Counted from the first letter of the stretch, positions 41,557 through 51,848 are shown. The stretch: 64,000 bases of DNA from an uncultured Candidatus Pelagibacter sp. (GCA_905616465.1 CAJQSX010000002.1:88955-152954); one strand, 5' to 3'. The notes: generated by a model not told the origin, from the sequence alone. A program made the numbers and translations.

Positions 41557-43623
41557 ATGCTAAAAAAAAAGAAAAAAGGAAAAGTTAAAAAAAAACCTTT
41601 AAAAAAAAAAGTTGTTAGAAAAAAAGTTTCAAAAAAAAAAGCAACTAAAAGAAAAGTTACACAAAATATTGATAAAACGAATATACCTTCTGAATTAATT
41701 ATTAAAACTAAACCTGAATGGATTAGAGCGGGTTTAACTAACAAGTCTCAATACCAAAAAAAGTACAATGAATCGATAAAAAATAACGATGGATTTTGGA
41801 AAAAAGAAGGAAAAAGAATAACATGGATTAAACCATATAAAAAAATTAAGGATATAAAATACAGTTCAAAAGATGTAAAAATTAAATGGTTCCACGATGG
41901 AACTTTAAATGCCTCTGCGAATTGTGTTGATCGACATTTAAAAGACAAAAAAGATAAGACTGCTATAATTTGGGTCGGAGATGATCCAAAAGATAGTCAA
42001 AAAATTTCTTACAAACAACTTCATGAAAAAGTGTCCAAGGCTGCAAATGGATTAAAAAAATTGGGAATTCAAAAGGGAGATAAAGTTACAATTTATTTAA
42101 CGATGATCCCTGAGCTTGCTATTTTAATGTTGGCGTGCGCAAGAATTGGTGCAGTACACTCAGTAATTTTTGGAGGTTTTTCAGCAGATTCTATTTCAGG
42201 ACGAGTAAACGATTGTGAGTCTGAATATATTATTACTGCAGATGAAGGGGTTAGAGGTGGAAAAACAATACCTTTGAAAGCTACAACTGATGAAGCGTTA
42301 CTAAGTTGTCCAAATGTAAAAAAATGTATTGTTGTTAAAAGAACAGGAAACGAAATTGGTTGGAATGACCATAGGGATATTTGGTACCATGATTTAATTA
42401 AAGATGTTTCTTCACATTGTGAACCTGAAGAAATGAACGCTGAAGATCCATTGTTTATTCTCTACACTTCTGGATCAACCGGAAAACCAAAAGGAGTGTT
42501 ACATACAACCGGTGGCTATATGGTTTATGCATCTATGACACACCAATATATTTTTAATTATAAACCAAAAGATATTTATTGGTGCACTGCTGACATTGGT
42601 TGGGTAACAGGACACAGTTATATTGTTTATGGACCTCTTGCTAATGGAGCAACAACTATGATGTTTGAGGGTATCCCTAATTATCCAGACAGTTCAAGAT
42701 GGTGGCAAATAGTTGATAAGTATAAAGTTAACACTTTTTACACTGCACCAACTGCGATTAGAGCGTTAATGAGGGAGGGTGATGATCCAGTTAACAAAAC
42801 CTCAAGAAAATCATTAAAATTGTTAGGAACTGTTGGTGAACCAATTAATCCAGAAGCTTGGATGTGGTATTACAAAATAGTTGGAAATTCAAATTGTCCA
42901 ATAGTTGATACTTGGTGGCAAACAGAAACAGGTGGAATAATGATTGCTCCTCAAATTGGTGCCATTCCTTTAAAACCTGGGTCAGCAACAAAACCTTTTT
43001 ATGGAATTAAACCTGTGATTATGAATAAAGATGGTGAAGAAATAAAAGGGCCTGGTGAAGGTAATCTTTGTATATCTCAATCTTGGCCTGGCCAGATGAG
43101 AACTGTTTATGGTGACCATCAAAGATTTATTAATACATATTTTTCGCAATTCGACGGAAAATACTTTACAGGAGATGGCTGTAGAAGAGACAGGGAGGGT
43201 TATTATTGGATTACAGGAAGAGTTGATGACATTATTATTGTTTCGGGACATAATCTTGGCACTGCAGAAATTGAAAGTGCATTTGTAGCTCATCCTAAAG
43301 TAGCAGAGGCTGCTGTTGTGGGTTATCCACATGATATTAAAGGTAATGGATTATATTGTTATGTAACATTAAATGCCTCTGAAATAGAAACTGGTGAACT
43401 TGAAAGAGATTTAAAACTCTGGGTTAGAAAACAAATAGGACCACTTGCAACACCTGATTTAATTCATTTCACACCTGGATTACCAAAAACTAGATCGGGT
43501 AAAATTATGAGGAGAATTTTAAGAAAAATTGCAGCAAATGAACATGGTCAATTAGGAGATACTTCGACGTTAGCAGATCCTAGTGTTGTTCAAAGTTTAG
43601 TTGATAATAGAAAAAATATTTAA
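41557..43623 (+). CDS. acs: Acetyl-CoA synthetase (AMP-forming) with Lys-rich N-terminal tail
   Basis: Activates acetate to acetyl-CoA using ATP. It has 688 residues. [11 protein letters not shown] is the adenylation P-loop, [11 protein letters not shown] the hinge, and [12 protein letters not shown] carries the catalytic, acetylation-sensitive Lys (about 649). The family body starts near residue 45. Before it lies an unusual tail with about 19 Lys in the first 36 residues. No other in-frame ATG would remove the tail without cutting the body. It precedes, with one gene between, a symporter pair of the acetate-permease type. Confidence 0.93.
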   Translation: MLKKKKKGKVKKKPLKKKVVRKKVSKKKATKRKVTQNIDKTNIPSELIIKTKPEWIRAGLTNKSQYQKKYNESIKNNDGFWKKEGKRITWIKPYKKIKDIKYSSKDVKIKWFHDGTLNASANCVDRHLKDKKDKTAIIWVGDDPKDSQKISYKQLHEKVSKAANGLKKLGIQKGDKVTIYLTMIPELAILMLACARIGAVHSVIFGGFSADSISGRVNDCESEYIITADEGVRGGKTIPLKATTDEALLSCPNVKKCIVVKRTGNEIGWNDHRDIWYHDLIKDVSSHCEPEEMNAEDPLFILYTSGSTGKPKGVLHTTGGYMVYASMTHQYIFNYKPKDIYWCTADIGWVTGHSYIVYGPLANGATTMMFEGIPNYPDSSRWWQIVDKYKVNTFYTAPTAIRALMREGDDPVNKTSRKSLKLLGTVGEPINPEAWMWYYKIVGNSNCPIVDTWWQTETGGIMIAPQIGAIPLKPGSATKPFYGIKPVIMNKDGEEIKGPGEGNLCISQSWPGQMRTVYGDHQRFINTYFSQFDGKYFTGDGCRRDREGYYWITGRVDDIIIVSGHNLGTAEIESAFVAHPKVAEAAVVGYPHDIKGNGLYCYVTLNASEIETGELERDLKLWVRKQIGPLATPDLIHFTPGLPKTRSGKIMRRILRKIAANEHGQLGDTSTLADPSVVQSLVDNRKNI

Positions 43624-44243
43624 AATTCAATTCGTTCTCTAAATTCTTTTTTAATTACATCCCATTTTAAAATTACAGAATTTAAAACAATCTTTCGATC
43701 TAATAATTTTAGCTCTTCAGCAATTGGAGCCCACTTATAAAGTGAAAGCGCACTAGGATTAAATGGAATGTCGTTAAAGTAATTTTCCCAATTAATTTTT
43801 TTTAATCTTTCATTAAAAGATTTTTTGGCTTCATCAATAATTTCAAGAGGCATGTTGTTAGAAACTTCATCATCTAAAATCTTAAAAAAAATTTCTTTGG
43901 CTTTGTCAGTTTCATTAAAACTAAAGTTAGTTTTTAAATAAGAAAATATAAAAAAAATAAGATCCTGAAGTGCAACTGAATAAATATTCCACTTAGCTAG
44001 ATTTGTTGATTTCATAAATTCATCATTTTCAAAATGAAGGACATACCTTGTGCCCATTCTGGTTTTTAAATAACCATATAGAGTAACTTGGGAAACCCAA
44101 GCTGATTTAGTTTGCACAAACTCTTCTAGGTCATAAAAATTCTTAATTTTTTTTTTTGGAACAAAGGCCTTAAACAAAGAAAAAATATAAATCTTAAAAT
44201 CGCTCAATGATAAATCTTTCCAAGTATATTTGTTTTTTGCCAT
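43620..44243 (-). CDS. Conserved hypothetical protein (207 residues)
   Basis: A soluble 207-residue protein whose stop overlaps the acs stop by four bases on the opposite strand. The stretch [35 protein letters not shown] looks like a conserved core, followed by helical sequence rich in aromatic residues. It resembles an uncharacterised alphaproteobacterial family, but I cannot name it. It is divergent from the symporter operon. Confidence 0.65.
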   Translation of the reverse strand: MAKNKYTWKDLSLSDFKIYIFSLFKAFVPKKKIKNFYDLEEFVQTKSAWVSQVTLYGYLKTRMGTRYVLHFENDEFMKSTNLAKWNIYSVALQDLIFFIFSYLKTNFSFNETDKAKEIFFKILDDEVSNNMPLEIIDEAKKSFNERLKKINWENYFNDIPFNPSALSLYKWAPIAEELKLLDRKIVLNSVILKWDVIKKEFRERIEF

Positions 44244-44365
44244 AAAATTTGATTATGAGTCATATATAGCGCAAAATCTCCCTAATATGAGCAATTTTTA
44301 TACTATTAATAACCCTCAGAATAAGTATGGTTTTCCAAGTTATAACTAAAGAGAGAGGTATTATT

Positions 44366-44626
44366 ATGACAAAAAATGAACAACACTGGGAAAAAACCAG
44401 AGGTTTGCTATTTATTACATTAGCAATCTGGTTTGTGTTTTCAATTGGTATCTTCCTGTTTGGAGCTGAACTAAATGAATTTGGTGGACCATTTGGGTAT
44501 CCGCTAATTTATTGGTTTACATGTCAAGGATCTCTTGGAATTTTCGTAGTACTAATTTTTTGGTTTGCGAACAGACAAGAAAAAATTGATGAAGAGTTTG
44601 GCTTTGCAGAAAGAGAGGACAACTAA
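44366..44626 (+). CDS. DUF4212 small subunit of sodium:solute symporter
   Basis: Two-span inner-membrane protein of 86 residues. QHWEKTRGLLFITLAIWFVFSI and the second helix after FGYPLIYWFTCQGS match DUF4212, the small partner of VC_2705-type sodium:solute symporters. The ATG at 44366 is chosen for its GAGAGAGG ribosome site. Its stop overlaps the start of the symporter gene by one base. Confidence 0.88.
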   Translation: MTKNEQHWEKTRGLLFITLAIWFVFSIGIFLFGAELNEFGGPFGYPLIYWFTCQGSLGIFVVLIFWFANRQEKIDEEFGFAEREDN

Positions 44627-46425
44627 TGAAAGGTAATTTTATAGATAATTTGCCTAAAGTTTACGGAATCTATACAGGAGGTTTTATAGGTTTTATAATC
44701 TTGATGGCAATTGGTGAACAGATGGGTATGACAGCAAAAGCAATAGGTATTTGTTTTGTTGCCTTTACAATAGCCATCTATGCGTTAATTGGTTGGCTAT
44801 CACGTACAGCCCAAGCAGATGCATATTACGTAGCTGGAAGACAAGTTCCAACTGTATTCAATGGAATGGCGACTGCAGCAGACTGGATGTCTGGTGCTTC
44901 ATTCGTTGCAATGGCAGGTGGTATTTACTTCAAGGGCTACGGCTATATGGCGCTACTTGTTGGTTGGACTGGTGGTTATGTGTTGGTTGCAACTCTATTA
45001 GCACCTTACTTAAGAAAATTTGGCTGTTACACAGTTCCAGATTTCATTGGTACAAGATATGGTGGTAATTTAACTAGGCTACTTGCAGTAATAGTTTTAA
45101 CTGTTGCTTCATTTACTTATGTGACTGCACAAATTAATGCCACAGGTACTATTGCATCCGTTGCTCTAGATATCCCGTTTCAATACGCTGTATATATTGG
45201 GCTAGTAAGTATCTTATTATGTTCAATGTTAGGAGGTATGAGGGGGGTAACTTGGACACAGGTTGCACAATACATTGTATTAATTGTAGCTTACTTACTT
45301 CCAGTTTTTTGGATTAGTAACAAAATAGGTGGAGGTTTTTTCCCTCACTTTATGTTGGCTGATGAAGTGGCTAGAATTGGTGAATTAGAACAACAGTTTG
45401 GTTTTGTTAAAAACTCCGCTGCCGATCTAGCAACAGTACCAAAAGGATTAGCTGGAATAACTAAAGCTCACTCCGCAGTTAATGCTACACCTTGGGCTTT
45501 TATTTCTTTAGCACTAGCGATGATGATGGGAACTGCCTCATTACCGCACGTGATGATGAGATATTTTACCACTCCAAGTGTAAAAGCGGCTAGAAAATCA
45601 GTAGGTTGGTCTTTATTCTTTATCTTCCTGCTTTATTCTTCTGCTCCAATGTTAGCAACACTATCTAAATTGTCGTTGATTGACCCTTCACTACCAACAG
45701 GTATTATTGGTAAATCAATTGCAGATGTTCAAGCGATAGATTGGTATCAAAACTGGAACGCAGCAAACTTGATGTTTGTAAGCGACTTTAACGGAAATGG
45801 AACTCTTGAGTTAAATGAGTTTTTCATGGGTGGTAAAGCCGTTGTGTTAGCAACTCCAGAAATAGCTGGATTACCTTACGTAATCTCAGGTCTGGTTGCT
45901 GCTGGAGGTATGGCTGCTGCCATGTCAACAGCCGATGGGTTGATTCTTGCAATTGCTAATGCGATCTCTCATGATGTTTACTACAAGATGATAGATCCAA
46001 AAGCAGAAACTGCAAAAAGACTAGCTGTTGCAAGGGTATTACTTGTAGTAATTGGTTTTGCTGGAGCAACTATTGCAGCAATGGAGATTCAAGGTATCTT
46101 AGGTTCGGTAATCTGGGCTTTTGACTTTGCAATGTCTGGTTTGTTCTTCCCACTTGTACTTGGTGTATGGTGGAAGAGAGCTAACAAAGAAGGTGCTATA
46201 GCTGGTATGGCTTTAGGTCTTGCTTCTGGTATGGGTTACCTGATTTGGGTACGAAATGGTGGAAGTGGATTCTTGGGTATTACACAGTTAACGTTTGGTA
46301 TCTTTGGAGCTGCTGTTAGTTTAGTGTCTATGGTTGTTGTAAGTTTGATTACTTCAGCACCAGATGCTGCTACGCAAAGAATGGTTGATAATGTTAGAGT
46401 ACCAGCTGGTAAATCTATCATATAA
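44626..46425 (+). CDS. Sodium:solute symporter family protein (acetate-permease-like) with EF-hand-like loop
   Basis: Large transporter of 599 residues with about 13 membrane segments. RQVPTVFNGMATAADWMSGASF and FIGTRYGG are typical of the SSS family, ActP/VC_2705 branch. The preceding DUF4212 gene and nearby acs suggest uptake of acetate or another short carboxylate. Residues 387-398 (DFNGNGTLELNE) fit the 12-residue EF-hand calcium loop, in an extramembrane segment between helices. Codon use here is richer in optimal codons than in neighbours, hinting at high expression. Confidence 0.9.
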   Translation: MKGNFIDNLPKVYGIYTGGFIGFIILMAIGEQMGMTAKAIGICFVAFTIAIYALIGWLSRTAQADAYYVAGRQVPTVFNGMATAADWMSGASFVAMAGGIYFKGYGYMALLVGWTGGYVLVATLLAPYLRKFGCYTVPDFIGTRYGGNLTRLLAVIVLTVASFTYVTAQINATGTIASVALDIPFQYAVYIGLVSILLCSMLGGMRGVTWTQVAQYIVLIVAYLLPVFWISNKIGGGFFPHFMLADEVARIGELEQQFGFVKNSAADLATVPKGLAGITKAHSAVNATPWAFISLALAMMMGTASLPHVMMRYFTTPSVKAARKSVGWSLFFIFLLYSSAPMLATLSKLSLIDPSLPTGIIGKSIADVQAIDWYQNWNAANLMFVSDFNGNGTLELNEFFMGGKAVVLATPEIAGLPYVISGLVAAGGMAAAMSTADGLILAIANAISHDVYYKMIDPKAETAKRLAVARVLLVVIGFAGATIAAMEIQGILGSVIWAFDFAMSGLFFPLVLGVWWKRANKEGAIAGMALGLASGMGYLIWVRNGGSGFLGITQLTFGIFGAAVSLVSMVVVSLITSAPDAATQRMVDNVRVPAGKSII

Positions 46426-46443
46426 TCATAAATAAAATCTTAC

Positions 46444-46476
46444 AAAGGGGCGATTAATTTCGCCCCTTTTATTTTG
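46444..46476 (+). terminator. Intrinsic terminator after the symporter operon
   Basis: AAAGGGGCGA pairs with TCGCCCCTTT around a six-base loop (TTAATT), followed by a T-rich tail. It lies 19 bases after the symporter stop. The stem is by far the most GC-rich tract in the neighbourhood. Confidence 0.9.
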
Positions 46477-46501
46477 TCCCTTAATAAATTATAGATAATT
46501 A

Positions 46502-46858
46502 ATGTCCGCTAACTTTCACCCATTAGTTTATATCATAGACTATATACTTGGAGTTATTATGTGGACTTTAATTGGTAGAGTTGCGATGAATTTCTTTCAA
46601 AAAGAAGATTCAAATTTTTTTTTTATGAGGGTTTTTGTAAAATTTACTAACCCTTTACTAAAAATTTTTTCACGAATTACACCTTCTTTTATTATCCAAC
46701 CTTTAGTGCCACTTTACGTTGCCTGGTTCTTTTTCATGATTAGATTTTATTTAATGCCCTTTGTATTAGGTTACTCCGTGATGGGAATGCTGTCTTTTCC
46801 TCTTGAAAGTGATATATCTAAGCAAATTTATCAATTTTTTAATTCAATAAAATTTTAA
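46502..46858 (+). CDS. YggT-like small membrane protein
   Basis: A 118-residue inner-membrane protein with two or three hydrophobic segments. The stretch VFVKFTNPLLKIFSRITPSFI between helices resembles the central loop of YggT proteins, but the match is weaker than for the gene at 29489. It lies just after a terminator and 27 bases before rpe. Function unknown. Confidence 0.6.
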   Translation: MSANFHPLVYIIDYILGVIMWTLIGRVAMNFFQKEDSNFFFMRVFVKFTNPLLKIFSRITPSFIIQPLVPLYVAWFFFMIRFYLMPFVLGYSVMGMLSFPLESDISKQIYQFFNSIKF

Positions 46859-46885
46859 AATTGGTACTGATAAATTTAGTACTCA

Positions 46886-47545
46886 ATGAAAAAAATACAA
46901 ATTTCACCTTCGATACTTTCTGCTGACTTTAATCAACTGGGTGCAGAGATTAAAAGATTAGAAGAAGGGGGTGCCGATCTAATTCATGTTGATGTTATGG
47001 ATGGTCACTTTGTTCCTAACTTAACAATTGGCCCTTCTGTAATTAAAGCACTTAAAAAAAATTGCTCTATTAAATTTGATGTGCATTTAATGATTTCTCC
47101 AGTGCATAAATATATAGAAGCTTACTCTGATGCTGGTGCGGATATTATTACTATTCATCCTGAGGCAACAAATAATCTAACTGACTCAATTTCTAAAATC
47201 AAAGAATTAAAGAAAAAAGTTGGTGTTTCCCTAAACCCAGAAACAAAAGTTGATATAATCAAAGATCATTTAGATCAAATTGATTTAGTGTTAATCATGA
47301 GTGTTAACCCTGGCTTTGGTGGTCAAAAATTTATGCCCGAAGTATTAGATAAAATTAAAGAATTAAAAAAAATTCAAAAAAATCAAAATATAGATTTTGA
47401 TATTGAAATTGATGGTGGAATTAATTTTGAAAATTGTAAAGCTGCTATTAAAGCAGGTGCTAATATTTTAGTTTCAGGAACTACAATATTTAAGAGTAAT
47501 AATGGGGATATTAAAAAAAATATTGATTTACTAAAATCTATATAA
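46886..47545 (+). CDS. rpe: Ribulose-phosphate 3-epimerase
   Basis: Interconverts ribulose 5-phosphate and xylulose 5-phosphate in the pentose phosphate pathway. It has 219 residues and a TIM barrel. Motifs are PSILSADF, HVDVMDGHFVPN, MSVNPGFGGQKF and EIDGGIN, including metal-binding His and Asp residues. It is followed after four bases by a heparinase-family gene. Confidence 0.95.
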   Translation: MKKIQISPSILSADFNQLGAEIKRLEEGGADLIHVDVMDGHFVPNLTIGPSVIKALKKNCSIKFDVHLMISPVHKYIEAYSDAGADIITIHPEATNNLTDSISKIKELKKKVGVSLNPETKVDIIKDHLDQIDLVLIMSVNPGFGGQKFMPEVLDKIKELKKIQKNQNIDFDIEIDGGINFENCKAAIKAGANILVSGTTIFKSNNGDIKKNIDLLKSI

Positions 47546-47549
47546 TTAA

Positions 47550-49181
47550 ATGATTTTAAGAAATCCCTTAAATTTCATTAGTCAGTTTTTCATAAGTTTT
47601 TCTAAACAATTAAGAAATATTTATTTAAATTCAAATTATTATGACAAAAAAATATCAAAAATTAATTATAATAAATTTATTTATAAACCAAGTCCCCACT
47701 TACTTTCATCATTAATTCGATATCAGACAAAGAAAATTAATGTTGATGATATTTCAATTGAAAATTTGTGGGAAAATAAGAATATAAACTTCGAAAATTT
47801 TATAAGATTGAATAACTTTTATTGGTTTTTTAGTTTAGATTTAAAATCATCAAAAAAAAATACCCAAAAAATTGTATCTGATTGGATAATAAAAAATTTT
47901 AAATATAATTTTAAATCTTGGGAATTTGATCTAACTTCAAAAAGAATTATCGCTTGGCTTTCAAATCATAATTTAACAATTGAGCAAAGTGATAAAAATT
48001 ATCAGTATCAATTTAATGGAATGATACAAAAACAAACCAACCACTTAATGAATGAAATTAATAAATCAGAAATTGTAGATGACAAAATGATAGGATGTGC
48101 CGCTATAATCCTTGTTGGTCTTTGCTATGGAGACGAAGAAAATTATTTAAGGTATGGATTAAGCCTTCTAAAAAAAATATCTAAATTATCTTTTGATAAC
48201 CAAGGTTTTCCAAAATCTAGAAACATTAAACAACTAATATTCTATTTAAAATATTTCATTCTTATTAGAGAGTGGTTTAAGGAGGCTCAAATTGAAGTGC
48301 CTGAACATGTTAATGAAACCATATATTATCTTGGGCAAGGCTATGCATTTGTGTGGCAAAACATTAAGTTTGATATTTTAATGAATGGAAATAATATTTC
48401 TAATAATTCTGAGTTTGATCATTACCTAAAAAGATTTGGTTACAAATTTAAAAATGAAAATAAAGAATTTGGGGGCTATGTAATTTTGCATGATAAAAAG
48501 ATGTCACTTGCAATGGATGTGGGTCCATCACCAATATCAAAATTTTCTTCAAACTACCAATCTGGAGCTTTATCGTTTGAGATAAGTTCAAATGGGAAAA
48601 AATTAATTAGTAATTGTGGTTATTATAATAATAAGGAAATTAAACTTGCTGAGTTATCAAGATCAACTGCAACACAAAGTACATTGGTCATTGATGACCA
48701 CTCCTCATGTCATTATAGGAAATTAAATAATAAAGATTATTTTGTTAATGATGGTTTAAAGATATTAAAAAAGAATATTGTTTTCGAAAAAAATTATTGG
48801 AAAATAGGCGCTGCACACGATGGTTATCAAAAAAAATACAATACGATTCATGAAAGAGAAATTGAGTTTTATCCAGAACAATTCAGTTTTGTTGGTACTG
48901 ATAAAATTTTAAATAAAAAAACAAATTTAAATATCAAATTTGAAATTCGATTTCATCTCGAGCCTGATGCAAAATTGATGAAAACACAAGATAACAAATC
49001 CATTTTAATTGAGTTGGAAAATGAGGGGTGGAAATTTAATTGTGAAAAATATGATATTAATATTGATAATGGATTATACTTTGGTAATAAAAATCATTAT
49101 ACACAAAACCAAAATATTTATATTTCTGGGATTACTAACAACCAAAATGAAAATATCGTTTGGCAATTAAATAAAATTTAA
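47550..49181 (+). CDS. Heparinase II/III family protein
   Basis: A 543-residue protein with an N-terminal helical part and a C-terminal beta-sandwich region typical of heparinase II/III-like proteins (SNYQSGALSFEISSNGKKLI, then SRSTATQSTLVIDDHSS). No signal peptide is evident, although family members may be exported. In many alphaproteobacteria a relative sits next to purH as here. The natural substrate is unknown and heparin is unlikely. It overlaps purH by one base. Confidence 0.8.
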   Translation: MILRNPLNFISQFFISFSKQLRNIYLNSNYYDKKISKINYNKFIYKPSPHLLSSLIRYQTKKINVDDISIENLWENKNINFENFIRLNNFYWFFSLDLKSSKKNTQKIVSDWIIKNFKYNFKSWEFDLTSKRIIAWLSNHNLTIEQSDKNYQYQFNGMIQKQTNHLMNEINKSEIVDDKMIGCAAIILVGLCYGDEENYLRYGLSLLKKISKLSFDNQGFPKSRNIKQLIFYLKYFILIREWFKEAQIEVPEHVNETIYYLGQGYAFVWQNIKFDILMNGNNISNNSEFDHYLKRFGYKFKNENKEFGGYVILHDKKMSLAMDVGPSPISKFSSNYQSGALSFEISSNGKKLISNCGYYNNKEIKLAELSRSTATQSTLVIDDHSSCHYRKLNNKDYFVNDGLKILKKNIVFEKNYWKIGAAHDGYQKKYNTIHEREIEFYPEQFSFVGTDKILNKKTNLNIKFEIRFHLEPDAKLMKTQDNKSILIELENEGWKFNCEKYDINIDNGLYFGNKNHYTQNQNIYISGITNNQNENIVWQLNKI

Positions 49182-50716
49182 TGAAAAAAATTAAAAGAGC
49201 ACTAATTTCTGTATCTGATAAAAAAAATTTAAAGCCATTATTGAATATTTTAAAAAAGAATAATATTGAAATTATTAGTTCTGGCGGAACCTATAAAGAA
49301 ATAATAAAATTAAAATTTAAGTGTACTGAAGTTTCTGAATATACTGGATCTCCTGAAATCTTAGAGGGTAGAGTAAAAACACTCCATCCCAAAATACATG
49401 CTGGAATTCTCAATAAAAGAAAAAGTAAATCTCACTATCAGGATTTAATCAAAAATAATTTTGGAAATATTGATCTTGTAATTGTGAATTTTTACCCATT
49501 TGAAGAAACCTTGAAAAAAAATTCTAATCACGAAAAAATTGTTGATAATATAGATGTGGGTGGCCCCACTATGGTTAGGGCTGCAGCTAAAAATTATAAT
49601 GATGTGACAGTCATAACTTCAAGAAATCAATATGCCAAACTTATTGAGGAAATGATAAAAAATAAAGGGGCAACATCACTAAGTTTTAGAGAAAAAATGT
49701 CTCAAATGGCTTTTACTGAAACAGCTTACTATGATGCTTTAATCGCTAATTATTTTAATAAAATAACTAATAATCATTTTCCTCAAAAAATGATTATTTA
49801 TGGCAATTTAATAGAAAAACTTCGATATGGTGAAAATCCGCATCAGGAAAGTGCAATATACTCAAAAAATAATTTTCTAAATATTAAACAACTTTTTGGA
49901 AAACCATTAAGTTATAACAATTATAATGACATTTTTTCAGCTCTGACGATTGCTGAGTCTTTACCAAAAAATACCGGTGCGGTTATTGTCAAGCATGCAA
50001 ACCCTTGTGGGGTATCAGTATTAAAAAATAAAGTGGAGTGTTATAAGTCAGCTCTTGCATGTGATCCTATAAGTGCTTTTGGTGGAATAGTTTGTTGTAA
50101 TTTTAAAATTAATAAAAGTGTTGCATTAGAATTAAATAATATATTTCTTGAGGTGATAATTGGAAATGGTTTTGATAAAGATGCTCTTAAAGTTTTTGAA
50201 AAGAAAAAAAATTTAAGATTAATTGATGCATCAAATTTTGTTTTTTCAGAAATTTTAAGATTTAATTCTACAAATGAAAATATTTTGATACAGACTGAAG
50301 ATAAGCGAATCTTTACAAAAAAAGATTTCAAGATTGTATCAAAAAAAAAACCCTCCAGATCACAGTTTGATAATTTAATATTTGCATTCAATATTTGCAG
50401 ATATGTAAAATCAAATGCAATAGTACTGGCAACTAACAAAACAACTGTAGGAATTGGATCTGGTCAACCTAGTAGATTAGACAGTTGTAAAATTGCTATT
50501 GATAAGATGAAAAAATTTATAAAACCAACTACTGACGTTGTTGCCGCTTCAGATGCTTTTTTTCCATTTGTTGATGGAATAGAACATTTGGTTCAGTCTG
50601 GTGTTAGAGCTGTAATTCAACCATCTGGATCTATTAGAGACAAAGAGGTTATCAAATTTGCCAATGATACAGAAACAGTTTTGATGTTTTCAAAAACTAG
50701 GCATTTTAGACATTAA
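49181..50716 (+). CDS. purH: Bifunctional AICAR transformylase / IMP cyclohydrolase
   Basis: Carries out the last two steps of IMP synthesis. It has 511 residues. The IMP cyclohydrolase part is N-terminal (ALISVSDKKN, VKTLHPKIHAG, DVGGPTMVRAAAKN). The transformylase part follows (GENPHQESA, VKHANPCG, SDAFFPF, IQPSGSIRD). It overlaps the heparinase-like gene by one base and the convergent phhB by 11 bases. Confidence 0.96.
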   Translation: MKKIKRALISVSDKKNLKPLLNILKKNNIEIISSGGTYKEIIKLKFKCTEVSEYTGSPEILEGRVKTLHPKIHAGILNKRKSKSHYQDLIKNNFGNIDLVIVNFYPFEETLKKNSNHEKIVDNIDVGGPTMVRAAAKNYNDVTVITSRNQYAKLIEEMIKNKGATSLSFREKMSQMAFTETAYYDALIANYFNKITNNHFPQKMIIYGNLIEKLRYGENPHQESAIYSKNNFLNIKQLFGKPLSYNNYNDIFSALTIAESLPKNTGAVIVKHANPCGVSVLKNKVECYKSALACDPISAFGGIVCCNFKINKSVALELNNIFLEVIIGNGFDKDALKVFEKKKNLRLIDASNFVFSEILRFNSTNENILIQTEDKRIFTKKDFKIVSKKKPSRSQFDNLIFAFNICRYVKSNAIVLATNKTTVGIGSGQPSRLDSCKIAIDKMKKFIKPTTDVVAASDAFFPFVDGIEHLVQSGVRAVIQPSGSIRDKEVIKFANDTETVLMFSKTRHFRH

Positions 50717-51050
50717 AAATTTGATCAATTTTAGCCGCTAAAATAAAATCATTTTCAGATAAACCTTCAATTGCATGTGTGGTTATATTTATTTTTGCAT
50801 AACCCCATCCAAATGAAATATCTGGGTGATGTCCTTCTTCCTCAGAAATTTTTCCAACCTTATTAACAAAATTTTGACTTTCTGCAAAATTTTCAAATTT
50901 ATAATTTTTTTCTAAAAAAAAAATATTTTTATTATTTTTATTAATATCCCACCCATCAACTTTTTTTTGATATTTATGAATTTGTGAAGTGTCAAAAGGA
51001 ATGACACCACCTTCGCAAGGAACACATTTTTTTTTTAAAAGATCATTCAT
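50706..51050 (-). CDS. phhB: Pterin-4a-carbinolamine dehydratase
   Basis: Dehydrates 4a-hydroxytetrahydropterin. It has 114 residues. KCVPCEGGV opens the protein, and EEEGHHPDISFGWGYAKINITTHAIEGL holds the catalytic His residues. The ATG at 51050 is chosen; frame-open sequence upstream is the tRNA-Gly gene. Only six bases separate the tRNA CCA end and this ATG, so there is no room for an independent ribosome site. It is probably read from the tRNA transcript. Confidence 0.88.
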   Translation of the reverse strand: MNDLLKKKCVPCEGGVIPFDTSQIHKYQKKVDGWDINKNNKNIFFLEKNYKFENFAESQNFVNKVGKISEEEGHHPDISFGWGYAKINITTHAIEGLSENDFILAAKIDQIFNV

Positions 51051-51056
51051 GTTTAA

Positions 51057-51131
51057 TGGAGCGGGCAAAGGGGGTCGAACCCTCGACCTTCTCGTTGGCA
51101 ACGAGACGCTCTACCACTGAGCTATGCCCGC
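51057..51131 (-). tRNA. tRNA-Gly (anticodon GCC)
   Basis: The minus strand folds into a cloverleaf: acceptor arm GCGGGCA pairing with TGCCCGC, D arm with GGTAGAGC, anticodon stem CTCGT/ACGAG with loop TTGCCAA (anticodon GCC), and T arm with GGTTCGACCCC. The discriminator is U, followed by an encoded CCA at 51059-51057. phhB follows immediately on the same strand. Confidence 0.95.
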
Positions 51132-51198
51132 ATAAAAACATTATAGTTAGCTGTTTTTTTTAATTCAAGCAATATTAAATGTGCTATGTTGAAAAGAT

Positions 51199-51846
51199 AT
51201 GAAAATAAATGAATTACCAAAAATAACTTCAATATTTCCCTTAAGTAACTTTATCATTTTTCCTAAAACTACAGTGCCTCTTAATATTTTTGAGCCACGG
51301 TATATCGATATGATTAATGATAGTATGAAGACTAATAAATTAATTGGCATGATACAGCCTAGAATTTTAAGAAAATCAAAGTCAAATATGCCTGAGCTTC
51401 ATGAAATAGGTTGTTTGGGGAAAATAACAAGTTTTAAAGAAGCTGATGATGGTAGGTATTTAATTGATCTAAAAGGAATAATTAGATTCAAAATTTTTAG
51501 AGAAATAAAAACTGACCAGAAATATAGGCAATGTGAGATTGATTATAAAAATTATTTACATGATTTAAGCGAAGAAAAAGAGGACTTAAAATTCTCTGAT
51601 TTAGAATTAATTTTTAAAGATTTAAAATCATTATTTGAAAAAAGAGGTTTTATTATTAATTGGAAGGCTCTAGAGAAACAGAGTTTAGACGAGACTATTA
51701 ATGCCCTGGCAATGGCTTCACCTTTCAGCTTAGAGGAGAAGCAAGTATTGCTAGAAGCAAAAAACCTAGACATAAGAAAAAATAAAATTGCTGAAATTTT
51801 AGCTACATATACTTATGATGAATTTAATAATACTACTTTACAATAA
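51199..51846 (+). CDS. LON peptidase substrate-binding domain protein
   Basis: A 215-residue protein made of the Lon N-terminal substrate-binding (PUA-like) domain with a helical tail and no protease domain. FPLSNFIIFPKTTVPLNIFEPRYI and MIQPR followed by GCLGKITSF are typical. Such alphaproteobacterial proteins are of unclear function and may modulate proteolysis. It converges with the UbiH-like gene. Confidence 0.88.
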   Translation: MKINELPKITSIFPLSNFIIFPKTTVPLNIFEPRYIDMINDSMKTNKLIGMIQPRILRKSKSNMPELHEIGCLGKITSFKEADDGRYLIDLKGIIRFKIFREIKTDQKYRQCEIDYKNYLHDLSEEKEDLKFSDLELIFKDLKSLFEKRGFIINWKALEKQSLDETINALAMASPFSLEEKQVLLEAKNLDIRKNKIAEILATYTYDEFNNTTLQ

Positions 51847-51848
51847 TT

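Noticed and set aside
41532-41744. Phe-rich open frame antisense to the start of acs
   Set aside because: It is the complement of the Lys-rich tail; the composition is an artefact of A-rich coding sequence.
51051-51101. N-terminal extension of phhB by 17 residues (start at 51101)
   Set aside because: The extension is translated from the tRNA-Gly gene and is rich in Arg/Pro, unlike the family. The ATG at 51050 gives the normal length.
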